A stretch of DNA of 64,000 bases from assembly GCF_019357495.1 (NCBI RefSeq), contig NZ_CP079110.1, positions 558,001-622,000 of the forward strand, read 5' to 3'. The notes below the pieces were generated by a model. It saw only the letters and a list, made by a program, of their open reading frames with translations, searched no databases and was not told the DNA's origin. The position numbers and the translations under genes were made by a program. Of the stretch, positions 1 through 8,150 are shown piece by piece (the stretch's first letter is position 1; the number at the start of each line of letters is the position of its first letter). This stretch comes from Nosocomiicoccus ampullae. Its GTDB lineage: Bacteria; Bacillota; Bacilli; Staphylococcales; Salinicoccaceae.

Positions 1-78
1 CTTGTTTGGTCCGTTCCGACAACAATTGGTTGGGCTGTATCGGGAATTACTTTAGTTATTTTAAGCTTATTTATATAA
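1..78 (+). CDS. C-terminal end of a membrane protein (partial)
   Basis: The first reading frame is open from the window edge and stops with TAA at 76-78. The 25 visible residues are hydrophobic (ending in ITLVILSLFI), which fits the last transmembrane helix of a transporter-like protein. An intrinsic terminator follows, so this is the end of a transcription unit. The family cannot be named from so short a piece. Confidence 0.6.
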   Translation, partial: LVWSVPTTIGWAVSGITLVILSLFI

Positions 79-95
79 TTAATTATAATATGTTT

Positions 96-129
96 GCTCT
101 CTTCAAAGTATTATGAAGAGGGCTTTTTA
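96..129 (+). terminator. Intrinsic terminator
   Basis: GCTCTCTTC (96-104) pairs with GAAGAGGGC (115-123), with one G-T wobble, followed by TTTTT. It ends the transcript of the truncated membrane-protein gene. Confidence 0.8.
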
Positions 130-169
130 GTTTTCACATTATACAAAATTATTGGGAGGGGGAAATTTT

Positions 170-634
170 GTGACTGGTAAAACACATGCAAGCTGTGGAT
201 GTATGATTGGGATGTATTTTGCGAAGGACTACGGTGTGTCTTTAGAGTCTGTTGTTATTTTATCTGCAGCGGTGACTGGGGCTGTAGTTCCGGATATTTG
301 TCACACGAAAAGTTATATTGGTCGACGTCTCCCTATTGTTAGCTTTATTTTTAGCGTAATTTTTGGACACAGATCGTTTACACATTCGTTATTATTTTTA
401 TTATTAAATTTTATGATTTTAGATATTATCGGTGTGCCGACGGTGTTTATAGTGAGTTATACAGTTGGGATTTTGTCGCATCTAATATTAGATATGATGA
501 CTAAAACGGGAGTGTCTTTATTTTACCCGTTGAAAAAACGAATGTCGTTATCGATTTACTTTAAAACAGGTGGTATTGTCGATTATTTACTGTTTTTTGT
601 TTTTATCGGTATGTCTTATTACATTTTAATGTAA
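170..634 (+). CDS. YdjM-family (DUF457) membrane-bound metal-dependent hydrolase
   Basis: The 154-residue product looks like the DUF457/YdjM family of small membrane proteins predicted to be metal-dependent hydrolases; the substrate is unknown. Conserved polar residues sit at membrane edges: H6, PD at 41-42, HRSFTHS at 67-73 and HLILD at 104-108 followed by T111 and a GVSLFYP stretch. About four hydrophobic segments are visible. The start is taken as GTG 170 because a strong GGGAGGGGG lies at 154-162; an in-frame TTG at 152 lies inside that ribosome site and is unlikely. It stands alone between a terminator and the arsenic operon. Function is inferred from family pattern only. Confidence 0.75.
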   Translation: MTGKTHASCGCMIGMYFAKDYGVSLESVVILSAAVTGAVVPDICHTKSYIGRRLPIVSFIFSVIFGHRSFTHSLLFLLLNFMILDIIGVPTVFIVSYTVGILSHLILDMMTKTGVSLFYPLKKRMSLSIYFKTGGIVDYLLFFVFIGMSYYILM

Positions 635-641
635 TTTAGTA

Positions 642-669
642 TTGTCAAGGTGTTACTTATTTATTAAAT
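642..669 (+). promoter_or_regulatory. Candidate promoter of arsRBC
   Basis: TTGTCA (642-647) and TTAAAT (664-669) are separated by 16 bases and lie upstream of arsR. The -10 is weak, so this is a moderate call. Confidence 0.4.
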
Positions 670-687
670 AAAAATACATAGACAATA

Positions 688-699
688 ATCTATATAGAT
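688..699 (+). promoter_or_regulatory. Candidate ArsR operator
   Basis: ATCTATATAGAT is a perfect 12-bp palindrome 32 bp before the arsR start, with a second half-like TAATCTATTAA just downstream (701-711). Its place between promoter and arsR fits autoregulation by a dimeric winged-helix repressor released by As(III); binding is inferred. Confidence 0.5.
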
Positions 700-730
700 G
701 TTAATCTATTAACCATCAGGAGGGTGATTA

Positions 731-1048
731 ATGTCTTATAAAGAATTATCAAAAATATTAAAAGTCTTATCAGATCCAAGTCGGTTGGAGATACTAGATT
801 TACTATCTTGTGGGGAATTATGTGCTTGTGACTTGCTGGAATACTTTCATTTCTCACAACCAACACTCAGTCATCATATGAAGTCTTTAGTAGATAATGA
901 ATTAGTTACAATAAGAAAAGACGGTAACAAACATTGGTATCAACTGAATCATGATAATTTAGAAGATATTATCAAAAATTTAAATATCATTAATACATCG
1001 ACCGAAAGATGTGTATGTAAAAATGTGAAATCAGGTGATTGCTGTTGA
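731..1048 (+). CDS. arsR: Arsenic-responsive repressor ArsR
   Basis: A 105-residue ArsR/SmtB-family winged-helix repressor. The metal-sensing motif ELCACD (residues 29-34) places C31 and C33 in the same helix as the ELCVCD site of classical ArsR proteins. The recognition helix region is [12 protein letters not shown]. The C-terminus has more cysteines (CVCK and GDCC) that may also bind metal. ATG 731 is preceded by CAGGAGGGTG. The stop overlaps the arsB start (TGATG), so the two are translationally coupled. The protein is expected to repress its own operon until As(III) or Sb(III) binds. Confidence 0.93.
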   Translation: MSYKELSKILKVLSDPSRLEILDLLSCGELCACDLLEYFHFSQPTLSHHMKSLVDNELVTIRKDGNKHWYQLNHDNLEDIIKNLNIINTSTERCVCKNVKSGDCC

Positions 1049-2334
1049 TGATTTTAGCAATTATAATTTTCCTTTTAACTTTAACTTTTGTTATATGGCA
1101 ACCAAAAGGTTTAGATATTGGTATTACAGCTCTAATTGGGGCAGTTGTAGCTATCGTTACAGGAGTTGTAAGTTTTTCTGATGTTATAGAAGTAACAGGT
1201 ATTGTTTGGAATGCCACTCTAACTTTTGTAGCTGTTATTTTAATTTCATTAATATTAGATGAAATTGGATTTTTTGAATGGTCTGCAATACATATGGTCA
1301 GAGCTTCAAATGGTAATGGTTTAAAAATGTTTGTTTTTATCATGTTACTTGGAGCAGTTGTAGCAGCATTTTTCGCAAATGATGGTGCCGCTTTAATATT
1401 AACGCCTATTGTATTAGCAATGGTAAGAAATTTAGGGTTTAATCAAAAAGAGATTTTCCCTTTTATTATTGCTAGTGGATTTATTGCTGATACGACATCA
1501 CTCCCTTTAATTGTCAGTAACTTAGTGAATATTGTTTCTGCAGATTACTTCGATATTGGATTTATTGAATATTTTAACCGTATGATTGTTCCTAATATAT
1601 TCTCTTTAATTGCTAGTATTGTCGTTTTATGGTTATATTTCAGAAAATCTATACCTAAAACATTTAATGCAGAAAATCTACCTGATTCTAAAAATGCAAT
1701 TAAAGATCTTAAACTATTTAAGGTTTCATGGATTGTATTAATAATATTACTTGTTGGTTATCTTGTGAGTGAATTTGTTCAGATACCTGTATCTTTTGTT
1801 GCTGGTACGATTGCTATAATATTTGTGCTATTCGCTCGAAATTCTAAAGCAGTGAATACAAAACAAGTGATTACAGGTGCACCATGGAATATCGTTCTGT
1901 TTTCTATTGGTATGTATTTAGTTGTATTTGGGTTAAAAAATGTAGGTATCACAACATTTTTAGCTGAAATATTAACTAATATTACAAGTTATGGATTATT
2001 CATTAGTGTGATGGGTATGGGCTTTATAGCTGCTTTCTTATCATCAATTATGAACAATATGCCAACTGTTTTAATAGATGCAATAGCGATTGGTCAATCT
2101 AGTGCTACAGGACTACTCAAAGAGGGTATGGTTTATGCGAATATTATAGGTTCTGATTTAGGACCTAAAATTACGCCGATTGGTTCTTTAGCAACATTAT
2201 TATGGCTACATGTTTTAACACAAAAAGGTGTAAAGATTTCATGGGGAACATACTTTAAAACGGGAATTGTCATTACTATCCCAGTATTATTTGTAACACT
2301 CTTAGGATTATACTTTACACTAATCATATTTTAA
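1048..2334 (+). CDS. arsB: Arsenite efflux pump ArsB
   Basis: A 428-residue polytopic membrane protein of the ArsB type (not Acr3), which extrudes As(III) and Sb(III) across the membrane, alone or with an ArsA ATPase. The length equals the usual ~429 residues. The N-terminus reads FVIWQPKGL after the first helix, and conserved stretches include [14 protein letters not shown] and [14 protein letters not shown] 1048 overlaps the arsR stop and follows AGGTGA by about 9 nt; TTG 1045 is an alternative. No arsA or arsD is present, so the pump probably runs as a secondary transporter. Confidence 0.93.
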   Translation: MILAIIIFLLTLTFVIWQPKGLDIGITALIGAVVAIVTGVVSFSDVIEVTGIVWNATLTFVAVILISLILDEIGFFEWSAIHMVRASNGNGLKMFVFIMLLGAVVAAFFANDGAALILTPIVLAMVRNLGFNQKEIFPFIIASGFIADTTSLPLIVSNLVNIVSADYFDIGFIEYFNRMIVPNIFSLIASIVVLWLYFRKSIPKTFNAENLPDSKNAIKDLKLFKVSWIVLIILLVGYLVSEFVQIPVSFVAGTIAIIFVLFARNSKAVNTKQVITGAPWNIVLFSIGMYLVVFGLKNVGITTFLAEILTNITSYGLFISVMGMGFIAAFLSSIMNNMPTVLIDAIAIGQSSATGLLKEGMVYANIIGSDLGPKITPIGSLATLLWLHVLTQKGVKISWGTYFKTGIVITIPVLFVTLLGLYFTLIIF

Positions 2335-2349
2335 TAAGAGGCTTTAATT

Positions 2350-2748
2350 ATGAATAAGAAGACAATTTATTTTATATGTACTGGCAACTCTTGCCGTAGC
2401 CAAATGGCTGAGGGTTGGGGGAAGAAATTATTAGGTGAAGACTGGAATGTCTATTCTGCTGGTATTGAAACGCATGGTGTTAATCCTAAAGCAGTAGAAG
2501 CTATGAAAGAGGTAGGCATTGATATATCAGACCATACATCAGATTTGATTGATAATGATATTTTAAAACAATCAGATTTGGTCGTAACGTTATGCAGTGA
2601 TGCTGATGATAATTGTCCGATTTTACCACCAAATGTTAAAAAAGAACACTGGGGTTTTGATGATCCTGCGGGTAAAGAGTGGTCAGAATTCCAGCGTGTT
2701 AGAGATGAAATTAAATTAGCGATAGAACAATTTAAATTGAGACATTAA
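2350..2748 (+). CDS. arsC: Thioredoxin-linked arsenate reductase ArsC
   Basis: A 132-residue arsenate reductase with the low-molecular-weight phosphatase fold. It reduces As(V) to As(III) using a cascade of three cysteines and thioredoxin, which feeds the ArsB pump. All three catalytic cysteines are present at the textbook positions: C10 in CTGNSCRS (residues 10-17), C82 and C89. ATG 2350 follows AAGAGG. It is the last gene of arsRBC and ends at a bidirectional terminator. Confidence 0.95.
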   Translation: MNKKTIYFICTGNSCRSQMAEGWGKKLLGEDWNVYSAGIETHGVNPKAVEAMKEVGIDISDHTSDLIDNDILKQSDLVVTLCSDADDNCPILPPNVKKEHWGFDDPAGKEWSEFQRVRDEIKLAIEQFKLRH

Positions 2749-2776
2749 AAAAGAGGCGATTAATTTCGCCTCTTTT
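2749..2776. terminator. Bidirectional terminator between arsC and glutamate dehydrogenase
   Basis: AAAAGAGGCGA (2749-2759) pairs perfectly with TCGCCTCTTTT (2766-2776). A and T tracts on both sides let it end the convergent arsC and glutamate dehydrogenase transcripts. Confidence 0.9.
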
Positions 2777-2779
2777 ATA

Positions 2780-4027
2780 TTAAGATAATCTACCTTGTAG
2801 TTTCATAGTGTTCGCAACTTTTTGAATTGAGTTTAAGTAAGCCGCTTCTCTGAATGTAACGTCGTGTTTTTCTTTTGTGTCCCATATTTCATCGAATGCT
2901 TGAATCATGCTTTGTTCTTGGCGTTCAAGTACTTCTTTTTCAGTCCAGTAGAAGCCTTGGACGTTTTGAGCCCATTCGTAGTATGACACGATTACTCCAC
3001 CAGAGTTTGTTAAGATATCTGGTACGACTGTAATTCCTCTATCTTTAAAGACAGCATCTCCTTCAGTTGTAACAGGGCCGTTTGCACCTTCGAGTACAAT
3101 ATTTGCTTTTACTAATTTCGCTACGCGCTCGTCGATTGCATTTGCGAGTGCAGCTGGTACCATAATGTCTACGTCTAATGACCAGAAGTCTTCTGGCGCT
3201 AAAATTTTAACGTTTTCCATTTCTTTAAACTTACCACGGTTTTCTTCTAACTCATCGTAAGTAAATCCTTCTTCACGGTAAATTGCGAATAATCCGTCTG
3301 GATGCCATTCCATGACTGCTTGTACTTTTGCTCCGAGTTGTTCGAAGTATTTTACAGCGTGGCTTCCTACGTTACCAAAACCTTGAACTGCAAGTGTTGC
3401 ATTTTCAAAGTGAATGTCAAATTTTTTCGCAACTTGACGACCAATGATTGAAATACCGAATCCTGTAGATTCTTTACGTCCAAGTGATCCACCATACTCG
3501 ACGGGTTTACCAGTGAATGTACCGATTTCTTGTTTACCAGATAGCTGGCAATATTCGTCAACCATCCAGCTGATCATTTGAGCACTACAGCCAACGTCTG
3601 GTGCTGGTACGTCGATTTTTTCGCCTAAATATTTGTAAATTCCACGTACATATCCACGTGCAAGTTGTTCTAATTCGTTGTCAGACATCGTTGTTGGGTC
3701 TGCAACGATTCCACCTTTACCACCACCATACGGTGTACCAGTGACTGCACATTTAAATGTCATCCAAATAGATAACGCTTTTACATCATCGTATGTAACG
3801 CTTGGGTGAATACGAATTCCACCTTTTGCAGGACCGAGTGTAGTGTTGTGTGCTGCACGGAATGCTTTAAAGCTTTTTACTGAACCGTCATCCATTTTTA
3901 CAGGGATGTTGATTTCAATCATACGTTCAACGTCTTTTAAAATTTCAAAGACTGCTGGTTCAGTATTTAAGATTTGACATGCTGATTCAACTTGTTGTTG
4001 CGCGTTAATAAATGAGTTGTTACTCAA
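2780..4027 (-). CDS. gudB: NAD-type glutamate dehydrogenase
   Basis: A 415-residue Glu/Leu/Phe/Val dehydrogenase that interconverts glutamate and 2-oxoglutarate plus ammonia, here most likely the catabolic enzyme (GudB/RocG/GluD). Substrate-binding stretches are GPAKGGIRIHP (K68) and YGGGKGG with catalytic K104. The Rossmann dinucleotide loop VQGFGNVGS is at 214-222. I place the start at TTG 4027 because AAAGGTGG lies 8 nt before it; the in-frame GTG at 4039 overlaps that ribosome site. Size matches the S. aureus enzyme. A partial CcpA site lies upstream. Confidence 0.93.
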   Translation of the reverse strand: MSNNSFINAQQQVESACQILNTEPAVFEILKDVERMIEINIPVKMDDGSVKSFKAFRAAHNTTLGPAKGGIRIHPSVTYDDVKALSIWMTFKCAVTGTPYGGGKGGIVADPTTMSDNELEQLARGYVRGIYKYLGEKIDVPAPDVGCSAQMISWMVDEYCQLSGKQEIGTFTGKPVEYGGSLGRKESTGFGISIIGRQVAKKFDIHFENATLAVQGFGNVGSHAVKYFEQLGAKVQAVMEWHPDGLFAIYREEGFTYDELEENRGKFKEMENVKILAPEDFWSLDVDIMVPAALANAIDERVAKLVKANIVLEGANGPVTTEGDAVFKDRGITVVPDILTNSGGVIVSYYEWAQNVQGFYWTEKEVLERQEQSMIQAFDEIWDTKEKHDVTFREAAYLNSIQKVANTMKLQGRLS

Positions 4028-4071
4028 AGGAAATACCACCTTTTAATAATTATGTTTCATACATATATATC

Positions 4072-4086
4072 TTAGCACGTTTACAA
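4072..4086 (-). promoter_or_regulatory. Partial catabolite-responsive (cre) site upstream of gudB
   Basis: On the minus strand the bases read TTGTAAACGTGCTAA, matching the left half of the cre consensus (TGNAANCG) and poorly the right half. It lies 45-60 bp before the dehydrogenase start. CcpA control of catabolic glutamate dehydrogenase is known in related bacteria; here it is inference. Confidence 0.35.
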
Positions 4087-4118
4087 AAATTTTAAAGAAT
4101 GATTAGTTAAAATTTACA

Positions 4119-4151
4119 ATAAAAAAGAAGTTTAGTTTGACTAAACTTCTT
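4119..4151 (-). terminator. Terminator of the XRE/DUF2975 operon
   Basis: AAGAAGTTTAGT (4125-4136) pairs with ACTAAACTTCTT (4140-4151) around a 3-nt loop, with a U tract on the minus strand. The stem includes the stop codon of the XRE gene. Confidence 0.8.
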
Positions 4152-4353
4152 CATCTTCAACATATTCTAAAATATCTCCAGGTTGGCAATCTAACGCCTT
4201 GCAAATCGCGTTTAGCGTTGTAAATCGAATTGCTTTTACTTTTCCTCGATTTAAATTTGAAAGGTTGACTACCGATATATCGACTGCTTCTGATAATTCT
4301 TTTAGCTGCATTTTTCTATCGGCAAGCATTCTATCGAGTCGTATAATTATCAT
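4141..4353 (-). CDS. Small XRE-family transcriptional regulator
   Basis: A 70-residue Cro/CI-type helix-turn-helix protein. The HTH spans about residues 14-45 (LKELSEAVDISVVNLSNLNRG) and the tail reads CQPGDILEYV, typical of the YozG-like regulators that sit after DUF2975 membrane proteins. ATG 4353 is 9 bp after the DUF2975 stop, so the two are one operon. It may control this operon through the palindrome at 5094-5116. Its target and signal are unknown. Confidence 0.85.
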   Translation of the reverse strand: MIIIRLDRMLADRKMQLKELSEAVDISVVNLSNLNRGKVKAIRFTTLNAICKALDCQPGDILEYVEDEEV

Positions 4354-4362
4354 ATTATCACC

Positions 4363-4986
4363 TTATATCGTTTGATCATATTCGTTTTTTAAAAATAGTC
4401 CATGTTTAAATGCATAACCGATTAAAATAATAATTAGTGAAGATACTAGTAATGGCATATTGACCTGGAAGATTGTAAATTCCATTGTAATATCGAGTTG
4501 ATCTAAAGTATCCTTAAACATTCTATAATACAGAAACTCACTGACGGATTCTTTTAAGCTGTAAAGTACAGTTAAAGCGATGAATAAGTAACCAATAATT
4601 TTAATACGTTGACTATTTTCTAATGTGAATATTTCATTTTCACCCATATTTTTAAATAATCGATACGTAAAATATGCAATGAATAAAATAATGGCTAAAT
4701 ATATAATCGTTGTTGAAATAAATAATAATACAGATGGTTTATCGTAAACAACGTCACTAACTTCATTAATATTTTTTATTTTAAATGATGATGATGGTTC
4801 TATAAACATATTAAATTAATTGGATTCTAACAATTGAGTGACTGTTGATTCTTTTAAAAATATTAGTGTTGCTAGTAACACGACTGAAACAGTGAGGCTA
4901 ATCGATATTCCAATAATAGCAAGTAAAGAAATCACCGATAGAATTTTTACAATTGTTCTAAAACGTTTAACATCTTTTTCATTCAT
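4363..4986 (-). pseudogene. DUF2975 membrane protein split by an in-frame TAA
   Basis: Two reading frames lie in the same frame. The first (4986 to 4816) has a strong AAAGGAG ribosome site, encodes 56 residues with one long transmembrane helix and ends in TAA at 4818-4816. Two codons later, still in frame, ATG 4809 opens 148 residues with three more helices and the DUF2975-like loop NMGENEIFTLENSQRIKIIG. ATG 4809 has no ribosome site. Removing the one stop restores a four-helix protein of about 207 residues, the expected architecture. I therefore call a nonsense-interrupted gene. A sequencing error, or reinitiation giving two polypeptides, cannot be excluded. Confidence 0.7.
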
Positions 4987-5060
4987 AATTTGGTCTCCTT
5001 TATTTTAAAATAAGTACTTTGTTAAGCGAAGGATGTATTCATATTTCCTTCCACATATTC

Positions 5061-5089
5061 AATATAATACATTAATTATTCTTTTTCAA
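5061..5089 (-). promoter_or_regulatory. Promoter of the DUF2975/XRE operon
   Basis: On the minus strand TTGAAA (5089-5084) and TATATT (5066-5061) are 17 bp apart, a good sigma-A match about 75 bp upstream of the start at 4986. Confidence 0.6.
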
Positions 5090-5093
5090 TAAT

Positions 5094-5116
5094 TAATTAA
5101 CGATTATCGTTAATTA
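5094..5116. promoter_or_regulatory. 23-bp palindrome, candidate operator for the XRE regulator
   Basis: TAATTAACGAT (5094-5104) and ATCGTTAATTA (5106-5116) are perfect inverted arms around one base. It sits 5 bp upstream of the minus-strand -35 and between the divergent rbgA and DUF2975 operons. It lacks a U tract, so it looks like a protein site rather than a terminator. Confidence 0.55.
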
Positions 5117-5164
5117 TTTTATAAAAAAGATAAAATTTAATCCTTTTAATGAAATGAATGAATT

Positions 5165-5173
5165 TGCTATAAT
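5165..5173 (+). promoter_or_regulatory. Extended -10 promoter of rbgA
   Basis: TGCTATAAT is an extended -10 element; the -35 (TTTAAT, 5145-5150) is weak. It lies 37 bp before the rbgA start. Confidence 0.6.
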
Positions 5174-5209
5174 TTAATAGAATATTAAACGTGTAAAGGA
5201 AGTGGAACT

Positions 5210-6064
5210 ATGTCTATTAACTGGTTTCCAGGGCATATGGCAAAAGCTAGACGTCAAATTGAAGAGAATTTAAATAAAGTTGACGTTATTATCGAAATTT
5301 TAGATGCACGCATTCCGTTGTCGAGTCAAAATCCGATGATGGATGAGATCGTTAAAAATAAACCACGAATCGTTATTTTAAATAAAGCGGATTTAGCAGA
5401 TCATAATAAGACTAACCGCTGGAAAGATTACTTTAGATCACTTGGACGTTATCCAGTCGCTATAGATGGTAGAAGTAATAACGTATTAAAAAGTATTGAA
5501 CCTTTAGCACTTGAAGCGACGAAAGACATTTTTGAAAAAATGGAAGCTCGTGGTATTAAACGACGTCCTGTTCGCGCGATGATTATTGGTATTCCAAACG
5601 TTGGTAAATCAACATTAATTAATAGTCTCGCAAGACGTAAAGCCGCGAGAACAGGAAATACTCCAGGTCTTACAAAATCACAACAGTGGATTAAAGCAGG
5701 AAATAATTTAGAACTACTAGACACTCCAGGTGTATTATGGCCAAAGTTTGAAGGAGATGTCGGCTTAAAATTAAGTTTAACAGGTGCAATTACTGATCGA
5801 GTGGTACATTTAGACGAAGTTGCGATTTATGGTATGAAGTTTTTAATTGAAAATGACAAAGAAAATTTCGATACGTTTTATAATATTAATCATTATGATG
5901 AAACGGACATAGTTTCAGTATTTGACGCGATTGGTAGAAGTCGTGGCATGTTAATGGCTGGTAACGAAGTCGATTATGAACAAGTGACAAATCGTGTAGT
6001 CTATGACATTCGTAACGGTAAGATTGGTAGATATACATTTGACGAGGTTATTCATGACTATTAA
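5210..6064 (+). CDS. rbgA: Ribosome biogenesis GTPase RbgA (YlqF)
   Basis: A 284-residue circularly permuted GTPase that drives late assembly of the 50S subunit. The permuted order is visible: G4 NKAD (58-61) comes before the P-loop GIPNVGKST (127-135) and G3 DTPG (171-174). The N-terminal WFPGHM with H9, used in GTP hydrolysis, is present. ATG 5210 follows AAAGGAAGTGG. The 3' end overlaps rnhB by 11 bp, the usual rbgA-rnhB pair. Confidence 0.96.
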   Translation: MSINWFPGHMAKARRQIEENLNKVDVIIEILDARIPLSSQNPMMDEIVKNKPRIVILNKADLADHNKTNRWKDYFRSLGRYPVAIDGRSNNVLKSIEPLALEATKDIFEKMEARGIKRRPVRAMIIGIPNVGKSTLINSLARRKAARTGNTPGLTKSQQWIKAGNNLELLDTPGVLWPKFEGDVGLKLSLTGAITDRVVHLDEVAIYGMKFLIENDKENFDTFYNINHYDETDIVSVFDAIGRSRGMLMAGNEVDYEQVTNRVVYDIRNGKIGRYTFDEVIHDY

Positions 6065-6812
6065 AGAAGTAAAAGAATATTTAGAAACGATTACGTCTAT
6101 TGAAGACTTAGAACAAGATGAATTAAATAATGATCGAAGAGTCGGCGTAAAAAACGCGATTAAAAGTCGTAAGAGAAAACTATTAAAAGAGTTAGAAGTT
6201 AAAAATAGATATATTAGAATGATGAGTTATGAGCATGAACTTAATGGAATTATTGCAGGAGTGGATGAAGCAGGGCGAGGACCACTCGCTGGAGAAGTTG
6301 TTGCTGGTGCTGTAATTTTAGGTGACGAGAAGTTATATGGGTTAGATGACTCAAAAAAGTTAAGTGAATCTGAAAGAAATCGCTTATATGATTTAATTCT
6401 AGACACGTGCACAGTCGGTATAGGTATCGCGACTGTGGAAGAAATTGATACATTAAATATATATGAAGCAACAAAACTTGCAATGATACGTGCAGTGAAA
6501 GATTTAAATAGAGACGTCGATCATTTATTAATTGATGCGATGGAGTTAGATGTAGATATTCATCAGCAAAGTATCATTAAAGGCGACGCCAATTCTAATT
6601 CAATTGCAGCCGCTTCAATTATCGCAAAAGTGTACCGTGACCGTTTAATGAATGAACATAGTAAAGAGTATCCGGACTATGATTTTGAAAAGAACTCAGG
6701 ATATGGAACGAAAAGTCATTTAGACGCATTAAACAAATACGGTGTGACACCGATTCATAGAAAAAGTTTTTCACCAGTTAAAGAAATGACTCACAATTTA
6801 TTCGATATTTAA
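6054..6812 (+). CDS. rnhB: Ribonuclease HII
   Basis: A 252-residue RNase HII that cleaves RNA in RNA-DNA hybrids and removes misincorporated ribonucleotides. The DEAGRGP motif begins at D71-E72; the other acidic residues lie in LIDAMELD and the AAASIIAKV region. The first ~60 residues form the extra N-terminal domain of Firmicutes RnhB. I choose ATG 6054, with GAGG 6 nt upstream; longer versions would run deep into rbgA. No terminator is visible after it. Confidence 0.95.
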   Translation: MTIKEVKEYLETITSIEDLEQDELNNDRRVGVKNAIKSRKRKLLKELEVKNRYIRMMSYEHELNGIIAGVDEAGRGPLAGEVVAGAVILGDEKLYGLDDSKKLSESERNRLYDLILDTCTVGIGIATVEEIDTLNIYEATKLAMIRAVKDLNRDVDHLLIDAMELDVDIHQQSIIKGDANSNSIAAASIIAKVYRDRLMNEHSKEYPDYDFEKNSGYGTKSHLDALNKYGVTPIHRKSFSPVKEMTHNLFDI

Positions 6813-6877
6813 TAATCACACCTTTTTATATTTTTGTATAATGAAAAACGTACAAAATATAAAGAGGTGTTGTTTAT

Positions 6878-8053
6878 TTGAAACGAATTAAAGTCGTCGA
6901 TAGTTTAAGAGGATTTAGTTTACTCGGGATATTACTTGCCAATTTACTTGTTTTTAATTACGGAATGTTTGGAAATCAATATCTAGAAGTATATGACGTA
7001 TCTAAAATTGGACAATTTTTAATACAAGCAATTCGAGTTTTATTTGAAGGTAGTACGATGCCAATATTTGCTTTTTTATTTGGATTTGGAATGTACATAA
7101 TGGCATCTAGTTTTAAACGTAAAGATCTCGGTGTAAAGCGTGGACTGATTCGTCGTGGCATGGCATTACTATTATTTGGTGCTTTGCACGCGGTGTTTTT
7201 ATTTGAGGGAGATATTTTATTTGCCTACGGCCTCATGATGTTAGTTTTATTTTGGCTACCAAATCGAAGTCTTAAAACGATGATTGTTTGTTTGATTCTT
7301 TCATTATCACTTGTTATTTTAATGCATATTGATTTTGGTGGTGTTGAGGAAAGTGTTGACGAGTCCTCTCAATATTATTCTGAAGAATTAACCGAAGAGC
7401 AAATTGAGTATTTACTCGAAGAAAAAGAGGCATATAGAACGTTAACGACATCTGAACGCCGATTGTTTTTATTTGATTCTGACAATCCGTTTTTAGGTGG
7501 AGGAATCGTTGGATATATATTTACTTACATATTAATTATATCGTTTTACGTCCCGGTTTTTATTTCGGGGATGATTGCTGCAAAGCTTAAAATGTTTGAA
7601 ACTGGAGGTATGTGGAAAAAAGCACTCGTCATACTTGTGCCAATCGGAATTATATTAAATATATATGCACTTAATAATGAAACACTTGATTTTTATATGT
7701 TCTTTATCGATACTGCACTAGCTTTTGGTTATATTGGATTATTTTATTACGTTTATAAAGAAAACTTATTTATGGATAGTTTAGCGGCTGTCGGTAAATT
7801 ATCGCTAACGAATTATATTTTACAATCAGTATTCCATTCGTTTATATATTACGGTGGAGGACTTGGCAGATTTGGTGATGGTAATTTTACGTTGTCGTTT
7901 ACTTTAGCGATCATGTTCTTTATCGTCCAAGTTATTTTTAGTCATTATTATATGAAGAAATTTAAATACGGTCCGTTAGAATATTTACTACGTATTTGGA
8001 CGTATTTCTCATTTAAACCCCACTTAAAACGCGGCAAACATCCGCAAATTTAA
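6878..8053 (+). CDS. DUF418-family membrane protein (YeiB-like)
   Basis: A 391-residue polytopic protein. The start (VDSLRGFSLLGILLANL) is the classic YeiB/DUF418 signature, and the C-terminal third (GKLSLTNYILQS) is the DUF418 domain proper. About 8-10 hydrophobic segments surround a long acidic loop near residues 150-190. The family is thought to be transport-related but no substrate is established. TTG 6878 is preceded by AAAGAGGTG at a good 8-nt spacing. It lies alone between rnhB and the sucCD promoter. Confidence 0.85.
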   Translation: MKRIKVVDSLRGFSLLGILLANLLVFNYGMFGNQYLEVYDVSKIGQFLIQAIRVLFEGSTMPIFAFLFGFGMYIMASSFKRKDLGVKRGLIRRGMALLLFGALHAVFLFEGDILFAYGLMMLVLFWLPNRSLKTMIVCLILSLSLVILMHIDFGGVEESVDESSQYYSEELTEEQIEYLLEEKEAYRTLTTSERRLFLFDSDNPFLGGGIVGYIFTYILIISFYVPVFISGMIAAKLKMFETGGMWKKALVILVPIGIILNIYALNNETLDFYMFFIDTALAFGYIGLFYYVYKENLFMDSLAAVGKLSLTNYILQSVFHSFIYYGGGLGRFGDGNFTLSFTLAIMFFIVQVIFSHYYMKKFKYGPLEYLLRIWTYFSFKPHLKRGKHPQI

Positions 8054-8081
8054 AAAATTGATGTATTAAAAGGTTGTTAAG

Positions 8082-8110
8082 TTTACAATACTGTTACAAA
8101 TTTATATAAT
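8082..8110 (+). promoter_or_regulatory. sucCD promoter
   Basis: TTTACA (8082-8087), a 17-bp spacer and a perfect TATAAT (8105-8110) lie 40 bp before sucC. Confidence 0.75.
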
Positions 8111-8150
8111 AAGTTTGAAAGCTTATTATATAACGCTTAGGAGGCAAACC

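Noticed and set aside
990-1343. Reverse-strand frame of 117 codons over arsR/arsB
   Set aside because: It lies antisense to a clear ArsB gene with no ribosome site; a shadow frame.
731-2748. Arsenic operon as part of a plasmid or SCC element
   Set aside because: No transposase, recombinase, attachment repeats or plasmid genes are visible; transfer is possible but not supported here.
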